Assembly: GCA_009838035.1 (NCBI GenBank)
Contig: VXSK01000019.1
Coordinates: forward strand, 1-51,066
Source: Gammaproteobacteria bacterium
GTDB taxonomy: Bacteria > Pseudomonadota > Gammaproteobacteria > Steroidobacterales > Foliamicaceae
Direction of reading: 5' to 3'
Length of the DNA: 51,066 nucleotides
The position numbers and the translations under genes are program-made. Below the pieces are notes generated by a model. The model was given only the letters and a program-made list of their open reading frames with translations, had not been told where the DNA came from and ran no database searches. How positions within the stretch are numbered: position 1 is the stretch's first letter; each line of letters begins with the position of its first letter. Below are positions 18,804 through 28,465 of this stretch, in pieces.

Positions 18804-19420
18804 TGGTCCTTCTCCACGGGCATCCTGACCAGCCGGACCCGGCTTTCCGGCCGGACGGCGACCTGTTCGGACACCTGCTGCACGCGCAGGCCCTTGCGGC
18901 GGCGCAGCGTGAGCGTAATCGCGCCGATGATGGCCAGCAGGAGGATATAGCCGGCTATCTCGAAGGCATACAGGTGCTCGGTATACAGCAGCGTGCCCAG
19001 CGCCTGCGTATTGCCCTCCTCGAAAACCAGCGTATCGGCGGGCGCCGCGGCTTCCAGTCCGGAGCGCCGCAACCACCAGACCGAGGAAAGCTGCGCGGCC
19101 AGCAGCAGACCGACCAGCACGCCCAGGGGAGCATAGCGCGTGAGCCCTTCACGCATGCGCTCGACGTTGATGTCCAGCATCATCACGACGAACAGCAGCA
19201 GCACCATGACCGCGCCGACGTAAACCAGCACCAGGGCCACGGCCAGGAACTCGGCGCGCAGCAGCAGCCAGATGGCGGCCGAGATGACGAAGCACAGCAC
19301 CAGAAGCAGCACCGAATGAACCGGATTGCGCGCCGTGATCACGCCCACGGCGGCCGCAATCAGCATGCCCGACCAGCCGTAGAAGAGTATGAGCGGGAAA
19401 ATTTCCGGAATCTGCTGCAT
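18800..19420 (-). CDS. nuoJ: NADH-quinone oxidoreductase subunit J
   Basis: A 206-residue membrane subunit with five helices. The third helix carries the expected conserved region ([25 protein letters not shown]), whose distortion is central to proton coupling in complex I. The C-terminal tail is basic and cytoplasmic ([15 protein letters not shown]). It begins 11 bp after nuoI and overlaps nuoK by 4 bp. Confidence 0.97.
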   Translation of the reverse strand: MQQIPEIFPLILFYGWSGMLIAAAVGVITARNPVHSVLLLVLCFVISAAIWLLLRAEFLAVALVLVYVGAVMVLLLFVVMMLDINVERMREGLTRYAPLGVLVGLLLAAQLSSVWWLRRSGLEAAAPADTLVFEEGNTQALGTLLYTEHLYAFEIAGYILLLAIIGAITLTLRRRKGLRVQQVSEQVAVRPESRVRLVRMPVEKDQ

Positions 19421-19431
19421 GAAGATGCGGT

Positions 19432-19965
19432 TCAGCGGTAGGAAGCGTCGGCGCTGCGATCGGCGGCAATCTGTTCCTCGTATCGATCGCCGATTTCAAG
19501 CAGCCGTTCCCGGGTCAGGATGTTCTCGCCCCTGTTCTCCATGTGGTACTCGTGAATCCGGGTCTCCACGATCGCGTCCACCGGACAGGCTTCCTCGCAG
19601 AACCCGCAGTACACGCACTTGAACAGGTCGATGTCGTAGCGGCTCGCCCGGCGGGTGCCGTCCTCGCGCACTTCGGACTCGATCGTGATCGCCAGCGCCG
19701 GACAGACGGCTTCGCACAGCTTGCAGGCGATGCAGCGCTCCTCGCCGTTGGCGTAGCGGCGCAAGGCGTGCAGGCCCCGAAAGCGCGGCGATTGCGGGGC
19801 CTTCTCTTCCGGATACCTGAGCGTGACCTTGCGCCTGAAGAAGTTGGTGAGGGTTACGCGCAGTCCCCGCAACAGCTCCCAGAGAGCGAAAGTGCGGAAA
19901 ACCGCCCGGACGCGATCGCCGGGGCCGGGCTTGCCGGCCGCGGGCCTTTTTTCGGAATCATTCAT
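19432..19965 (-). CDS. nuoI: NADH-quinone oxidoreductase subunit I
   Basis: A 177-residue ferredoxin-like subunit carrying two [4Fe-4S] clusters (N6a and N6b). The ligands are Cys78, 81, 84 and 88 in [12 protein letters not shown], and Cys117, 120, 123 and 127 in [12 protein letters not shown]. It links the peripheral arm to the quinone site. It overlaps nuoH by 4 bp (ATGA). Confidence 0.98.
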   Translation of the reverse strand: MNDSEKRPAAGKPGPGDRVRAVFRTFALWELLRGLRVTLTNFFRRKVTLRYPEEKAPQSPRFRGLHALRRYANGEERCIACKLCEAVCPALAITIESEVREDGTRRASRYDIDLFKCVYCGFCEEACPVDAIVETRIHEYHMENRGENILTRERLLEIGDRYEEQIAADRSADASYR

Positions 19966-21026
19966 TTGAACGGCCCCATTTCAAGCACGGACAGCACGGC
20001 CTCCACGCCGATCCACACCAGCGTCACCGGAATGAACACTTTCCAGCCCAGACGCATGATTTGGTCGTAGCGGTAACGGGGGAAGGTCGCGCGCAACCAC
20101 AGGAAGACGAACACGAACAGAAACGTCTTGGCGGCCAGCCAGAACAGGCCGGGGGCCGCGAGAATTCCCACAACCGGCCATTGCCGGTCAATGAGGCCGG
20201 CAAACGGCGAGTCCCAGCCGCCGAGGAACAGCACGGCGGTGAGCGTGGCGATCAGAATCATGTTGGCGTATTCCGCCAGGAAGAACATGGCGAACGTGGC
20301 GCCGCCGTATTCCACGTGGAATCCGGCCACGATTTCCGACTCGCCCTCGGCCACGTCGAACGGAGCCCGGTTGGTCTCGGCTATGCCGGAGATGAAATAC
20401 ACGAGGAACAGGGGCAGGAGGGGAAGAACGAACCAGTTGCCCACTCCCCCCGCCTGTTTCTCGACGATGTCGCCCAGGTTCAGGCTGCCGGCCGCCATCA
20501 GCACGCCCACCAGTGCGAACCCCATCGCGATTTCGTAGGCGACCATCTGCGCAGCCGAGCGCATCGCCCCGAGCAGCGCGTACTTGGAGTTGCTGGCCCA
20601 ACCGGCCAGGATGATTCCGTAGATTCCCAGCGAGGTCATGGCCAGCAGGTAGAGCAGGCCGGCGTTCAGGTCCGCCACTGCGAAGTCGGGGAACAGCGGC
20701 ACCACGGCCCAGGCTGCAAGCGCCGGAACCAGCGCCAGCACCGGAGCGGTAAGGAACAGCCAGCGGTTGGCGCGGCCGGGAATCACGATTTCCTTCACCA
20801 GCAGCTTCAGCACATCGGCGAACGGCTGCAGGAGTCCGCGAAAGCCCACCCGGTTCGGGCCCTGCCGCAGTTGCATGAAGCCGATCACCTTGCGCTCCAG
20901 GTAGGTGGCGTAGGCCACGCAGAGGATCACGACTACCGTGACCGCGAGTATCGCCACCAGGTCGATCAGCGCACCGACCGCCTCGGGGGGCAGGAAATCC
21001 AGCCAGGTGGAGAGCAGTTCGGTCAT
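19962..21026 (-). CDS. nuoH: NADH-quinone oxidoreductase subunit H
   Basis: A 354-residue membrane subunit that forms much of the quinone-binding chamber. Typical blocks are [69 protein letters not shown] and [24 protein letters not shown]. About eight helices are predicted. It starts 9 bp after nuoG. Confidence 0.98.
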   Translation of the reverse strand: MTELLSTWLDFLPPEAVGALIDLVAILAVTVVVILCVAYATYLERKVIGFMQLRQGPNRVGFRGLLQPFADVLKLLVKEIVIPGRANRWLFLTAPVLALVPALAAWAVVPLFPDFAVADLNAGLLYLLAMTSLGIYGIILAGWASNSKYALLGAMRSAAQMVAYEIAMGFALVGVLMAAGSLNLGDIVEKQAGGVGNWFVLPLLPLFLVYFISGIAETNRAPFDVAEGESEIVAGFHVEYGGATFAMFFLAEYANMILIATLTAVLFLGGWDSPFAGLIDRQWPVVGILAAPGLFWLAAKTFLFVFVFLWLRATFPRYRYDQIMRLGWKVFIPVTLVWIGVEAVLSVLEMGPFK

Positions 21027-21035
21027 GGGACGGCT

Positions 21036-23102
21036 TCAGGCAGCCCTTTGAATCGCAGCGGCTTGCTGCAGGGGTGCGGAACGCCGCACCAGGCCATCGA
21101 CCGAGTACATGGGCAATTCCAGCCCGGCGAATTCTTCATCGTCGAAACGCCGCGAGCCGGGCGCGCCGCCATTCGAAGTGGACGCCGGGGAGGCAGCGGG
21201 GCTTTCGATACGCTGCCTGAGTTCCGCCACGACCTGGTCCGTGTCGGCATATCCGAAGCTGTCGAGTCCCAAACGGTCCGCCAGCGCCCTCAGCACTTTC
21301 CAGGCCGGGCGGGCCATACCCGGAGGCGGAGCGGCTGCGTCAAAACTCTGCCAGTCCATCTGTCCGTTCACCAGGGTCCCCGGAGTCTCCAGGTAAGTCG
21401 CGGTAGGCAGCAATACATCCGCGTGGCTGAGCAACCAGGGCGAAACCCAGGGATTCAGCGCAAGCAGGAAACCGGCGTCGCGAATCGCATCATGGGCGCC
21501 CGCGACGCAATCAAGATCCGGCTCGACGCCCATCAGGACCATTCCCGGAAGGGACATGCGGCCCATCCGGTCCGCATCGAGACCGGCAGCACCCTCTCCA
21601 TTGGCCTGGCCGGGCAGGACGCCAGCCAGGTGCAAGCCGGCGGCGTTTCCGCCCTGCGTCACATGGCCGAGCGCGGCGGCGCCGGCCGCCTCGGCGGCCG
21701 CTTCCAGCAATTCGACGTAGGCCGGATGGCGAAGCGCGAGTCCGCCCAGCCACAATGCACGGCGCTCGCCCTTGAGGGCGCGATGGGCCAACGGCCCCAG
21801 AGCGCGGGCCCAATCCCGGGGCGGCTGCACGCTCCTGCTGCCTATAGGATGCAGGTATTCCCGCTCGGCCAGGTCCAGATAGCTGACCCGGGCGCCGGCC
21901 ATGGCCGCCTTGCGAACCCGGTGGGCCAGAATCGGCGCTTCGCTGCGCAGATCGCAGCCCACCAGCAGCAGGGAGTCCAGCGACTCCACGTCGCCGAAAC
22001 GGGTCCCCAGCCACGGCGCCTCGCCGGCCGGCGCGGCGCCGCGAAAATCGCGCTGCCTGAGCCTGTGATCGACGTTGGCCGATCCCAGTGCGCTCATCAG
22101 TTTCCCCAGGAGGTAGCCTTCCTCGGCCGTCGCCGAAGGAGAGACCAGCGCCCCAGGCCCCTCGCCGCCCTGCTCTTCCGCCGCGCGCATCAGGCCCGCG
22201 GCAGCCGCGGCCAGCGCTTCCTCCCAGCCGGCCTCGATCAGCCGCCCATCGCGCCGCACCAGCGGCTTGTGAAGCCGCTCCTCCACATACAGGCCCTCGC
22301 AACTGAAGCGGTCCCGGTCGGAAATCCAGGTCTCGTTCACCGCCTCGTTCTCGCGCGGCACGATCCGCCGCACGCGCCCGCGCAGGACGTGCGCATAAAG
22401 CGCCGAACCCACGCAGTCGTGCGGCGCCACCGTCGCGTGAGCGCTCATTTCCCAGGCGCGGGCGGTGAAGCGGTACGGCTTGTTGTTCAGGGCCCCGACC
22501 GGACATACGTCGATGACGTTGCCGGACAGTTCGTGCTTCAGGGACCGCTCAACGTGGGTGGTGATCTCCATGTGCTCGCTGCGGCCGGTCGCGCCGAGTT
22601 CCTGCACGCCGGCGACCTCCTCGCCGAAACGTATGCAGCGCGTGCAATGGATGCAGCGGGTCATGTCGGTGGACACCAGCGGGCCCAGGTCCGGATCGGG
22701 CACCGCCCGCTTTCCTTCCGAAAAGCGCGAGATATCGCGGCCGAATCCCATTGCCAGGTCCTGAAGCTCGCACTCCCCTCCCTGGTCGCAAACCGGACAA
22801 TCGAGCGGATGGTTGATCAGCAGAAACTCCATCGTCGCCCGCTGGGCCGCTATCGCCCGGCCGGACCGGGTTTCGACCTCCAGGCCGTCGGTGACAGGCA
22901 GGGCGCAGGCAGGCATGGGCTTGGGTGCGCCGGCCACGTCCACCAGGCACATGCGGCAATTGGCCGCGACGCTCAGCTTGGGGTGATAGCAGAAACGGGG
23001 CACGTAAATGCCGGCCCGGTCAGTCACCGCGATCAGCATCTCGCCGGCCGCGGCCTCGAGTTCCCGGCCGTTTACGGTAAGGCGAACGCTCCGGTCAGGC
23101 AT
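21036..23102 (-). CDS. nuoG: NADH-quinone oxidoreductase subunit G
   Basis: A 688-residue iron-sulfur subunit. The N-terminal [2Fe-2S] site uses Cys38, 49, 52 and 66. It is followed by the His/Cys-liganded cluster in HPLDCPVCDQGGECELQD and a [4Fe-4S] cluster in CIHCTRCIRF. The rest is a molybdopterin-oxidoreductase-like fold without the cofactor. The four-cysteine motif for the optional N7 cluster of E. coli NuoG is not present; only one cysteine remains at that place (HDCVGSAL). The frame runs to 23207, but ATG 23102 overlaps nuoF by 8 bp and begins the ferredoxin domain. Confidence 0.97.
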   Translation of the reverse strand: MPDRSVRLTVNGRELEAAAGEMLIAVTDRAGIYVPRFCYHPKLSVAANCRMCLVDVAGAPKPMPACALPVTDGLEVETRSGRAIAAQRATMEFLLINHPLDCPVCDQGGECELQDLAMGFGRDISRFSEGKRAVPDPDLGPLVSTDMTRCIHCTRCIRFGEEVAGVQELGATGRSEHMEITTHVERSLKHELSGNVIDVCPVGALNNKPYRFTARAWEMSAHATVAPHDCVGSALYAHVLRGRVRRIVPRENEAVNETWISDRDRFSCEGLYVEERLHKPLVRRDGRLIEAGWEEALAAAAAGLMRAAEEQGGEGPGALVSPSATAEEGYLLGKLMSALGSANVDHRLRQRDFRGAAPAGEAPWLGTRFGDVESLDSLLLVGCDLRSEAPILAHRVRKAAMAGARVSYLDLAEREYLHPIGSRSVQPPRDWARALGPLAHRALKGERRALWLGGLALRHPAYVELLEAAAEAAGAAALGHVTQGGNAAGLHLAGVLPGQANGEGAAGLDADRMGRMSLPGMVLMGVEPDLDCVAGAHDAIRDAGFLLALNPWVSPWLLSHADVLLPTATYLETPGTLVNGQMDWQSFDAAAPPPGMARPAWKVLRALADRLGLDSFGYADTDQVVAELRQRIESPAASPASTSNGGAPGSRRFDDEEFAGLELPMYSVDGLVRRSAPLQQAAAIQRAA

Positions 23103-24390
23103 AGGCCGTCTCCCGCTGACGGGCGATGGCCCGGGAACTCCGGATCTTCGCCTCAAATTCACCGCGGAAATGCTTGAGGAAGCTCTGTACGGGCCACGCC
23201 GCCGCATCTCCCAGGGCGCAGATCGTGTGGCCCTCGATGTTGTTGGCGACGCTCAGCAGCAGGTCCAGGTCCGATACGCGGGCCCGGCCTTCCAGCATGC
23301 GCGTCAGCATCCGGTACAGCCACCCGGTGCCTTCGCGGCAGGGCGTGCACTGGCCGCAGGACTCGGCGTAGTAAAAGCGTGCAATGCGCCTGAGGACGCT
23401 CACCATGCAGGTTCGATCGTCCATTACGATCATCGCCCCGGTCCCCAGCGCCGAACCCGCCTCGCTCAGCGAGTCGTAATCCATCGTGCATTCCCTGATG
23501 ATTGCCGCCGGCAGCACCGGGACCGAAGACCCGCCGGGTATCACCGCCTTGAGCTCGCGGCCCTTCCAGACACCGCCGGCATGCTCCAGCAGTTCATTGA
23601 ATGAAACGCCCAGCGGCGCCTCGTAGTTGCCGGGCCGCTCCACGTGGCCGGACACGGAATAGATCATGGTGCCGGCCGAATTGGGCGGCCCCAGCGACTT
23701 GAACCACTCCGCGCCCTTTTCCACGATGGCCGGCACGCAGGCCAGGGTCTGGGTATTGTTGACCGTGGTGGGACGGCCGTACAAGCCGCTTTGCGCGGGG
23801 AACGGCGGCTTGAAGCGGGGCTTGCCGGGCTTGCCTTCCAGCGACTCCAGGAGGCCCGTCTCCTCGCCGCAGATATACGCGCCCGCGCCCACGAAGGGAT
23901 GCAGCTCGAAGTCGATCCCGGCAGAGCCCAGGCCACGGCCGATCAGGCCCGCCGCCCGAGCTTCGTCCAGCGCGTCAAGAAACCTCGGCACCGGTTCGCC
24001 CAGGAACTCGCCGCGAATGTAGTTGTAGCTCACCGTCGCGCCCATCGCAAAGGCGGCCAGCGCCATGCCCTCGATCAGCACGTGCGGGTTGTAGCGCAGG
24101 ATGTCCCGATCGTGGCAGGTTCCGGGCTCGCTCTCGTCGGAGTTGCAGACGAGGTAGGTGGGTTGCTCGCAGTCCCCGGGCATGAAACTCCACTTAAGCC
24201 CGGTGGGAAAGCCGGCCCCGCCACGGCCCCGCAGCCCGGATGCCTTGACCGATTCCTGGATTTGTCCGGCTTCGAGTTCGCCGGCCAGCACTTTCCGCCA
24301 GACCCGGTAGCCGCCGCGGCCCTCGTAGGACTCCAGCCGCCAGGGCCGTTCCGCATCGGGCGGCGGCATGCAGACGTGAACCAGGTTCAT
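23095..24390 (-). CDS. nuoF: NADH-quinone oxidoreductase subunit F
   Basis: A 431-residue subunit that binds NADH and FMN and the [4Fe-4S] cluster N3. Seen are the glycine-rich FMN/NADH segment RGRGGAGFPTGLKW (about 54-67), CNSDESEPGTCHDRD, GAGAYICGEETGLLESLEG, and the cluster motif ESCGQCTPCREG plus the later cysteine in HTICALGDAAAWP. It lies 5 bp after nuoE. Confidence 0.98.
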   Translation of the reverse strand: MNLVHVCMPPPDAERPWRLESYEGRGGYRVWRKVLAGELEAGQIQESVKASGLRGRGGAGFPTGLKWSFMPGDCEQPTYLVCNSDESEPGTCHDRDILRYNPHVLIEGMALAAFAMGATVSYNYIRGEFLGEPVPRFLDALDEARAAGLIGRGLGSAGIDFELHPFVGAGAYICGEETGLLESLEGKPGKPRFKPPFPAQSGLYGRPTTVNNTQTLACVPAIVEKGAEWFKSLGPPNSAGTMIYSVSGHVERPGNYEAPLGVSFNELLEHAGGVWKGRELKAVIPGGSSVPVLPAAIIRECTMDYDSLSEAGSALGTGAMIVMDDRTCMVSVLRRIARFYYAESCGQCTPCREGTGWLYRMLTRMLEGRARVSDLDLLLSVANNIEGHTICALGDAAAWPVQSFLKHFRGEFEAKIRSSRAIARQRETAYA

Positions 24391-24395
24391 GTCCG

Positions 24396-24887
24396 TCAGC
24401 TCAACCCCCCGACGATGCGGTCGGCCTCGTCGGGCGTCACGTTCTCATGGTAGTGGTGGCCCACCATCATCATCGGCGCGCCGGTGCAGGCGGCCAGGCA
24501 CTCCTCCTCTTCCTTTAGAAAAATCCGTCCGTCGACGGTGCTCTCGCCCGCGGAAATCCCCAGCCGATTCTCCAGGTGTGCAAGCAACTCTCGGCCGCCG
24601 CGAAGCCAGCAGGAAATATTGGTGCACACGGATACGCAATGCCGCCCGACCGGGCGCACCTCGAACATGGAGTAGAAGGTTGCGACCTCATAAACCTGGA
24701 TAGGCGGCAGCTCCAGCTCCCCGGCCACTGCGTCCATCAGTTCCACCGACAACCAGCCGCCGTTCTCCTCCTGGGCAAGGCGAAGCGCGTCCAGAACCGC
24801 GGAGCGCTGGCGCCCGCTCGGGAACCGGGCGGCCGACGCCCGGATGGCTGCGCGCGCCGCGTCGGGAAGCAAGGAGTTGTCGCTCAC
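24396..24887 (-). CDS. nuoE: NADH-quinone oxidoreductase subunit E
   Basis: A 163-residue thioredoxin-like subunit with the [2Fe-2S] cluster N1a, liganded by Cys88 and Cys93 (VCTNISCWL) and Cys130 and Cys134 (CLAACTGAP). The frame can be read back to a TTG at 24914, but the GTG at 24887 has AGGA at good spacing and avoids overlap with nuoD, which ends at 24904, so it is preferred. Confidence 0.96.
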   Translation of the reverse strand: MSDNSLLPDAARAAIRASAARFPSGRQRSAVLDALRLAQEENGGWLSVELMDAVAGELELPPIQVYEVATFYSMFEVRPVGRHCVSVCTNISCWLRGGRELLAHLENRLGISAGESTVDGRIFLKEEEECLAACTGAPMMMVGHHYHENVTPDEADRIVGGLS

Positions 24888-24903
24888 AGCTATTCCTGCC
24901 GCG

Positions 24904-26163
24904 CTAGCGGTCAATCTCGCCGAACACGACGTCCATGGTGCCGATGGTCGCCACCACGTCGGCCAGCATGTGGCCCCGCACCATCTCGTCCATGGCCGCC
25001 ATATGGGCGAAGCCCGGCGCCCGTATCTTGACCCGGAACGGTTTGTTGGCGCCGTCGGAAACCAGGTAGACGCCGAACTCGCCCTTGGGGTGTTCCACGG
25101 CGGCGTAGGCCTCGCCTTCCGGCACGCAGTAGCCCTCGGTGAAGAGCTTGAAGTGATGGATCAGCGATTCCATCTTCTCCTTCATCTCCTCGCGTTTCGG
25201 CGGCGCCAGCTTGTAGTCGTCCACCATGACCGGCCCGGGGTTCGCGCGCAGCCAGTCCACACATTGCCGGATAATCCGGTTGGACTGCCGCAATTCCTCG
25301 ACCCGCACCAGATAGCGGTCGTAGCAATCGCCGTTGACTCCCACCGGAATGTCGAAGTCCACGTCCGCGTAGGCCGCGTACGGCTGCTTTTTGCGCAGGT
25401 CCCACTCCACGCCCGAGCCGCGCAGCATGGGACCGGTAAAGCCCAGGTTCAGGGCCCTTTCGGGGGAAACCACGGAGATGCCCACCGTGCGCTGCTTCCA
25501 GATCCGGTTCTCGGTCAGCAGCGTTTCGTATTCGTCCACGTGGCCGGGAAAGCGCCGGGTGAAGTGTTCGATGAAATCGAGCAGCGAGCCGTCCCGCCCT
25601 TCGTCCATGGCCTTGTCGCGGCCGGAAGCCCTGTTCGCATCGGGTTGCGCCAGGTGCCTGGGCATCCGTTCGGGCAGGTCGCGGTAAACGCCGCCCGGCC
25701 GATAGTAGGTTGCGTGCATGCGCGTGCCCGACACCGCCTCGTAGCAGTCCATCAGGTTCTCGCGCTCGCGGAAACAGTAGAGGAAGATGGTCATGGCGCC
25801 CACGTCGAGGCCATGGCAGCCCAGCCACAGGAGGTGATTCAGTATCCGAGTGATCTCGTCGAACATCACGCGGATGTAGAGGGCCCGGGGCGGCGGTTCG
25901 ATCCCCAGCAGCTTCTCGATCGCCAGGACATAGCCATGCTCGTTGGCCATCATGGACACGTAGTCAAGACGGTCCATGTAGCCGATGCTCTGGTTGTAGG
26001 GCTTGGACTCCGCCAGTTTCTCGGTGGCGCGGTGAAGCAGCCCGATGTGCGGGTCGGCGCGCATCACGACTTCGCCGTCCATTTCCAGGACCAGCCGCAG
26101 CACGCCGTGCGCGGCCGGATGCTGGGGGCCGAAGTTCATCGTGTAGCTCTGAAACTCAGCCAT
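24904..26163 (-). CDS. nuoD: NADH-quinone oxidoreductase subunit D
   Basis: A 419-residue 49-kDa-type subunit that lines the quinone pocket with NuoB and NuoH. Diagnostic parts are [51 protein letters not shown] and the C-terminal FGEIDR. NuoC and NuoD are separate genes here, unlike the E. coli fusion. The start ATG overlaps the nuoC stop by 8 bp. Confidence 0.98.
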   Translation of the reverse strand: MAEFQSYTMNFGPQHPAAHGVLRLVLEMDGEVVMRADPHIGLLHRATEKLAESKPYNQSIGYMDRLDYVSMMANEHGYVLAIEKLLGIEPPPRALYIRVMFDEITRILNHLLWLGCHGLDVGAMTIFLYCFRERENLMDCYEAVSGTRMHATYYRPGGVYRDLPERMPRHLAQPDANRASGRDKAMDEGRDGSLLDFIEHFTRRFPGHVDEYETLLTENRIWKQRTVGISVVSPERALNLGFTGPMLRGSGVEWDLRKKQPYAAYADVDFDIPVGVNGDCYDRYLVRVEELRQSNRIIRQCVDWLRANPGPVMVDDYKLAPPKREEMKEKMESLIHHFKLFTEGYCVPEGEAYAAVEHPKGEFGVYLVSDGANKPFRVKIRAPGFAHMAAMDEMVRGHMLADVVATIGTMDVVFGEIDR

Positions 26164-26899
26164 CGCCCACCTGCCCGCCGCCGTCGCCGGGCTCGGCCCT
26201 GAGCGCCGGCCGGTACCGGTTGTCGTCCCGGATCACGCGCGGAACCAGAGTTCGCGGCTCTATGCTGACCGGCTCATACACCACGCGGCGCTTGTCCTCA
26301 TCGTAGCGGACTTCCACTTTTCCGCTCAACGGAAAATCCTTGCGGAAGGGATGTCCGATAAAGCCGTAATCGGTCAGGATACGGCGCAGGTCCCCATGGC
26401 CCTCGAAAACGATGCCGAACAGGTCGAAGGCCTCGCGCTCGAACCAGTCGGCCGCCTGCCAGACGGCCGTCACCGACGGCAGGATCGGCGGGTTCTCCCC
26501 CACGGCGAAGGCCCGCAGCCTGACGCGCAGGTTATGGCGCAGCGACAGCAGGTGATAGACGGCGGCGAACCGCGCCGGCTGCTCCAGCGCCCGGCGTTCG
26601 CTTTCGGAAGCCGTGCGGGTCGTGCTGGCGCCCGGCTCGACGGCCCGGCTGAAGCCGGACTCGGTCGCCGCCTCGGTCCTCCACTGGGCCTGGCCGTAGC
26701 CCAGGTAATCGACGCCGCACACGTCGATCAGGGTCGCGAAGGAAAACTCGTCTTCGTCGCGCAAGGCGACGGCGGTTGCCGGCAGGTCGGACGCGTCGAG
26801 GTCGTAGCTCAATTCGCCGCAGAAGGATTCCCGCCGGTGCAGCACGCCTTCGAAGCGCGCATGCAAGGCTTCGGCCAGGGACTCGAGGCGGGCGGACAT
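26156..26899 (-). CDS. nuoC: NADH-quinone oxidoreductase subunit C
   Basis: A 247-residue 30-kDa-type subunit of the peripheral arm. The conserved block [40 protein letters not shown] identifies it. Between the [11 protein letters not shown] strand and [11 protein letters not shown] it carries about 40 extra residues rich in Ser, Thr, Glu and Ala (roughly 69-108) compared with short NuoC forms, probably a surface loop. It starts 12 bp after nuoB. Confidence 0.97.
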   Translation of the reverse strand: MSARLESLAEALHARFEGVLHRRESFCGELSYDLDASDLPATAVALRDEDEFSFATLIDVCGVDYLGYGQAQWRTEAATESGFSRAVEPGASTTRTASESERRALEQPARFAAVYHLLSLRHNLRVRLRAFAVGENPPILPSVTAVWQAADWFEREAFDLFGIVFEGHGDLRRILTDYGFIGHPFRKDFPLSGKVEVRYDEDKRRVVYEPVSIEPRTLVPRVIRDDNRYRPALRAEPGDGGGQVGDG

Positions 26900-26911
26900 G
26901 AAGCGCCTCGT

Positions 26912-27457
26912 TCAGGCTGTGGGTTGCGGACGCGCCAGCGCCTTGCTGTGGCGAATCTTGTTGCGCAACTGCAGGATGCCGTAGAACAGCGCCTCGGCCG
27001 TCGGAGGACAGCCGGGAACATAAACGTCCACCGGCACGATGCGGTCGCAACCGCGCACCACCGAATAGGCATAGTGGTAGTAGCCGCCGCCGTTGGCGCA
27101 GGAACCCATCGAGATCACCCAGCGCGGCTCCGGCATCTGGTCGTAGACGCGGCGCAAGGCAGGCGCCATCTTGTTGCACAGGGTCCCGGCCACGATCATC
27201 ACGTCCGATTGCCTGGGACTGGGCCGGAACATCACGCCGAAGCGGTCGAGATCGTATCGTGCGGCGCCGGCATGCATCATCTCGACCGCGCAGCAGGCCA
27301 GCCCGAAAGTCATCGGCCACATGGACCCGGTGCGCGCCCAGTTCAGCAGCTTGTCCAGCGAAGTCACGACGAAGCCCTGCTCGCGGGCCTCCGTGAGCGT
27401 GTCGGCCATGCCGTCGATGCGCGGCCCGGCGGCTTCCAGTGGCGTATCTAGTCCCAT
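26912..27457 (-). CDS. nuoB: NADH-quinone oxidoreductase subunit B
   Basis: A 181-residue subunit carrying the terminal [4Fe-4S] cluster N2. The ligands Cys55 and Cys56 (GLACCAVEM), Cys120 ([12 protein letters not shown]) and Cys150 ([11 protein letters not shown]) are all present. Of two possible ATGs, 27457 is preferred because AAGGGGG lies about 9 nt upstream; this overlaps nuoA by 10 bp. Confidence 0.97.
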   Translation of the reverse strand: MGLDTPLEAAGPRIDGMADTLTEAREQGFVVTSLDKLLNWARTGSMWPMTFGLACCAVEMMHAGAARYDLDRFGVMFRPSPRQSDVMIVAGTLCNKMAPALRRVYDQMPEPRWVISMGSCANGGGYYHYAYSVVRGCDRIVPVDVYVPGCPPTAEALFYGILQLRNKIRHSKALARPQPTA

Positions 27458-27804
27458 TCCAGGGCCCCCTTGCGCCACTCGTACACGAAGCCCACGACGA
27501 GCACCAGAAGGAAGATGCCCATCGCGATCAGACCCTGGTCACCGATGGCGTCCAGCGCCACGGCCCAGGGAAACAGGAAGGCGATTTCGAGATCGAAGAT
27601 GATGAACAGGATCGCGACGAGGTAGTAGCGCACGTCGAAGCGCATGCGCGAGTCCTCGAACGCGTCGAAGCCGCATTCGTACGGCTCCAGCTTGCGCTCG
27701 TCCCGCTGCCCGCGGCCGAGCAGCAGGCCCAGGCCGAGCAGCGCCAGCGCTATGCCGAACGCCACGCAGAGATAAATCAGCACCGGAAGGTAATCGGCCG
27801 GCAT
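27448..27804 (-). CDS. nuoA: NADH-quinone oxidoreductase subunit A
   Basis: A 118-residue membrane subunit with three helices and the typical loop [32 protein letters not shown]. It opens the 14-gene complex I operon. The frame continues upstream, but ATG 27804 follows GGAATAGTC and starts the first helix. The 175 bp between this gene and tRNA-Leu contain a palindromic repeat. Confidence 0.97.
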   Translation of the reverse strand: MPADYLPVLIYLCVAFGIALALLGLGLLLGRGQRDERKLEPYECGFDAFEDSRMRFDVRYYLVAILFIIFDLEIAFLFPWAVALDAIGDQGLIAMGIFLLVLVVGFVYEWRKGALEWD

Positions 27805-27825
27805 GACTATTCCGTTGTCCGCCGT

Positions 27826-27932
27826 CGCTGCATGGCCCGCCCTTGCGGGGACACGCCGGCAAGCACATCCTTGTGGGCTCGGTGTCGGCATCCCTGCCTC
27901 CAACGTTCCCCGCAAGGGCGGGCCATGCAGCG
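27826..27932. repeat. Palindromic intergenic element, 26-bp perfect arms
   Basis: Bases 27826-27851 and 27907-27932 are perfect reverse complements (26 of 26), separated by 55 bp that can fold into a smaller stem (gccggca near 27855 with tgtcggc near 27883). It starts 22 bp upstream of nuoA and ends 48 bp from tRNA-Leu. Architecture and compact size suggest a dispersed non-coding repeat. In the nuo transcript it would form a very stable leader hairpin. No coding potential is apparent. Confidence 0.8.
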
Positions 27933-27979
27933 CCTCCCGTACCGCAAGTCCGGGGAACGACTTCTGCAGTTCGCGTGGG

Positions 27980-28065
27980 TGTGCCGATGGCCGGACTCGA
28001 ACCGGCACGGCTTACGCCACTGCCCCCTCAAGACAGCGTGTCTACCAATTCCACCACATCGGCAC
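27980..28065 (-). tRNA. tRNA-Leu (anticodon GAG)
   Basis: The minus strand folds as a class II tRNA. The 7-bp acceptor stem GTGCCGA/TCGGCAC is perfect. The D arm reads GTGGTGGAATTGGTAGACAC, the anticodon stem CTGTC/GGCAG encloses TTGAGGG with anticodon GAG, a long variable arm TGGCGTAAGCCGT follows, and the T arm is GCCGG-TTCGAGT-CCGGC. The discriminator is A. The next bases are CCCA, so CCA is not encoded directly. It lies between secG and nuoA, the same place as in many gammaproteobacteria. Confidence 0.96.
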
Positions 28066-28081
28066 GAAAAGAAAGGCTGCA

Positions 28082-28441
28082 TCATTCCTGCGGGATGTCG
28101 GGTTGCTCCGCAGGCTGAAGCGAGGGCAGCTGCGGCAGGTCTTCATCTTCCTCCTCGGGCACGGCCTCCTCTTCGGCCGGCGCAGCCTGCTCGATGGTGT
28201 CGAGAAGGCTTTCCTCGGGCCGGGGCTTGCCGACCCCGGTGAGGATGAGGCTGGTGGCGAAGAACAGCGTGGCGAGTACTGCCGTGACGCGCGAAAGGAA
28301 GTTCGCCGAACCGCGCGCGCCGAACACCGTACCGGATGCGCCCGAACCGAAAGCGGCGCCCGTTTCCGCGCCCTTTCCGCGCTGAAGCAGCACAAAAACA
28401 ATAATCAGGGCAGCAACGAGAACATGCGCCGCCAGGAACAA
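28082..28441 (-). CDS. secG: Preprotein translocase subunit SecG
   Basis: A 119-residue partner of SecYE with two membrane helices around the signature LLQRGKGAETGAAFGSGASGTVFG and the GSANFLSRVTA loop. The C-terminal tail is long and acidic (EEEAVPEEEDEDLP). The listed start is TTG 28441, but an in-frame CTG at 28453 adds LLQQ, aligns better with the family's first residues and has GGAG 7 nt upstream, so the true start may be that CTG. It sits between tpiA and tRNA-Leu, probably co-transcribed with tpiA. Confidence 0.92.
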   Translation of the reverse strand: MFLAAHVLVAALIIVFVLLQRGKGAETGAAFGSGASGTVFGARGSANFLSRVTAVLATLFFATSLILTGVGKPRPEESLLDTIEQAAPAEEEAVPEEEDEDLPQLPSLQPAEQPDIPQE

Positions 28442-28465
28442 TTGCTGTAACAGAACCCTACTCCG

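Noticed and set aside
20061..23177. A 1038-codon open frame on the plus strand antisense to nuoG and nuoH
   Set aside because: High GC content suppresses stop codons on the opposite strand. Its translation is rich in Arg, Gln, His and Gly with no recognisable domain, and nuoG and nuoH are certain.
24888..24914. TTG start for nuoE at 24914
   Set aside because: It would overlap nuoD and has no ribosome-binding site, while GTG 24887 has AGGA at correct spacing.
27976..27980. Encoded 3' CCA for tRNA-Leu
   Set aside because: After the discriminator A the sequence reads CCCA, one base off. CCA is probably added after transcription.
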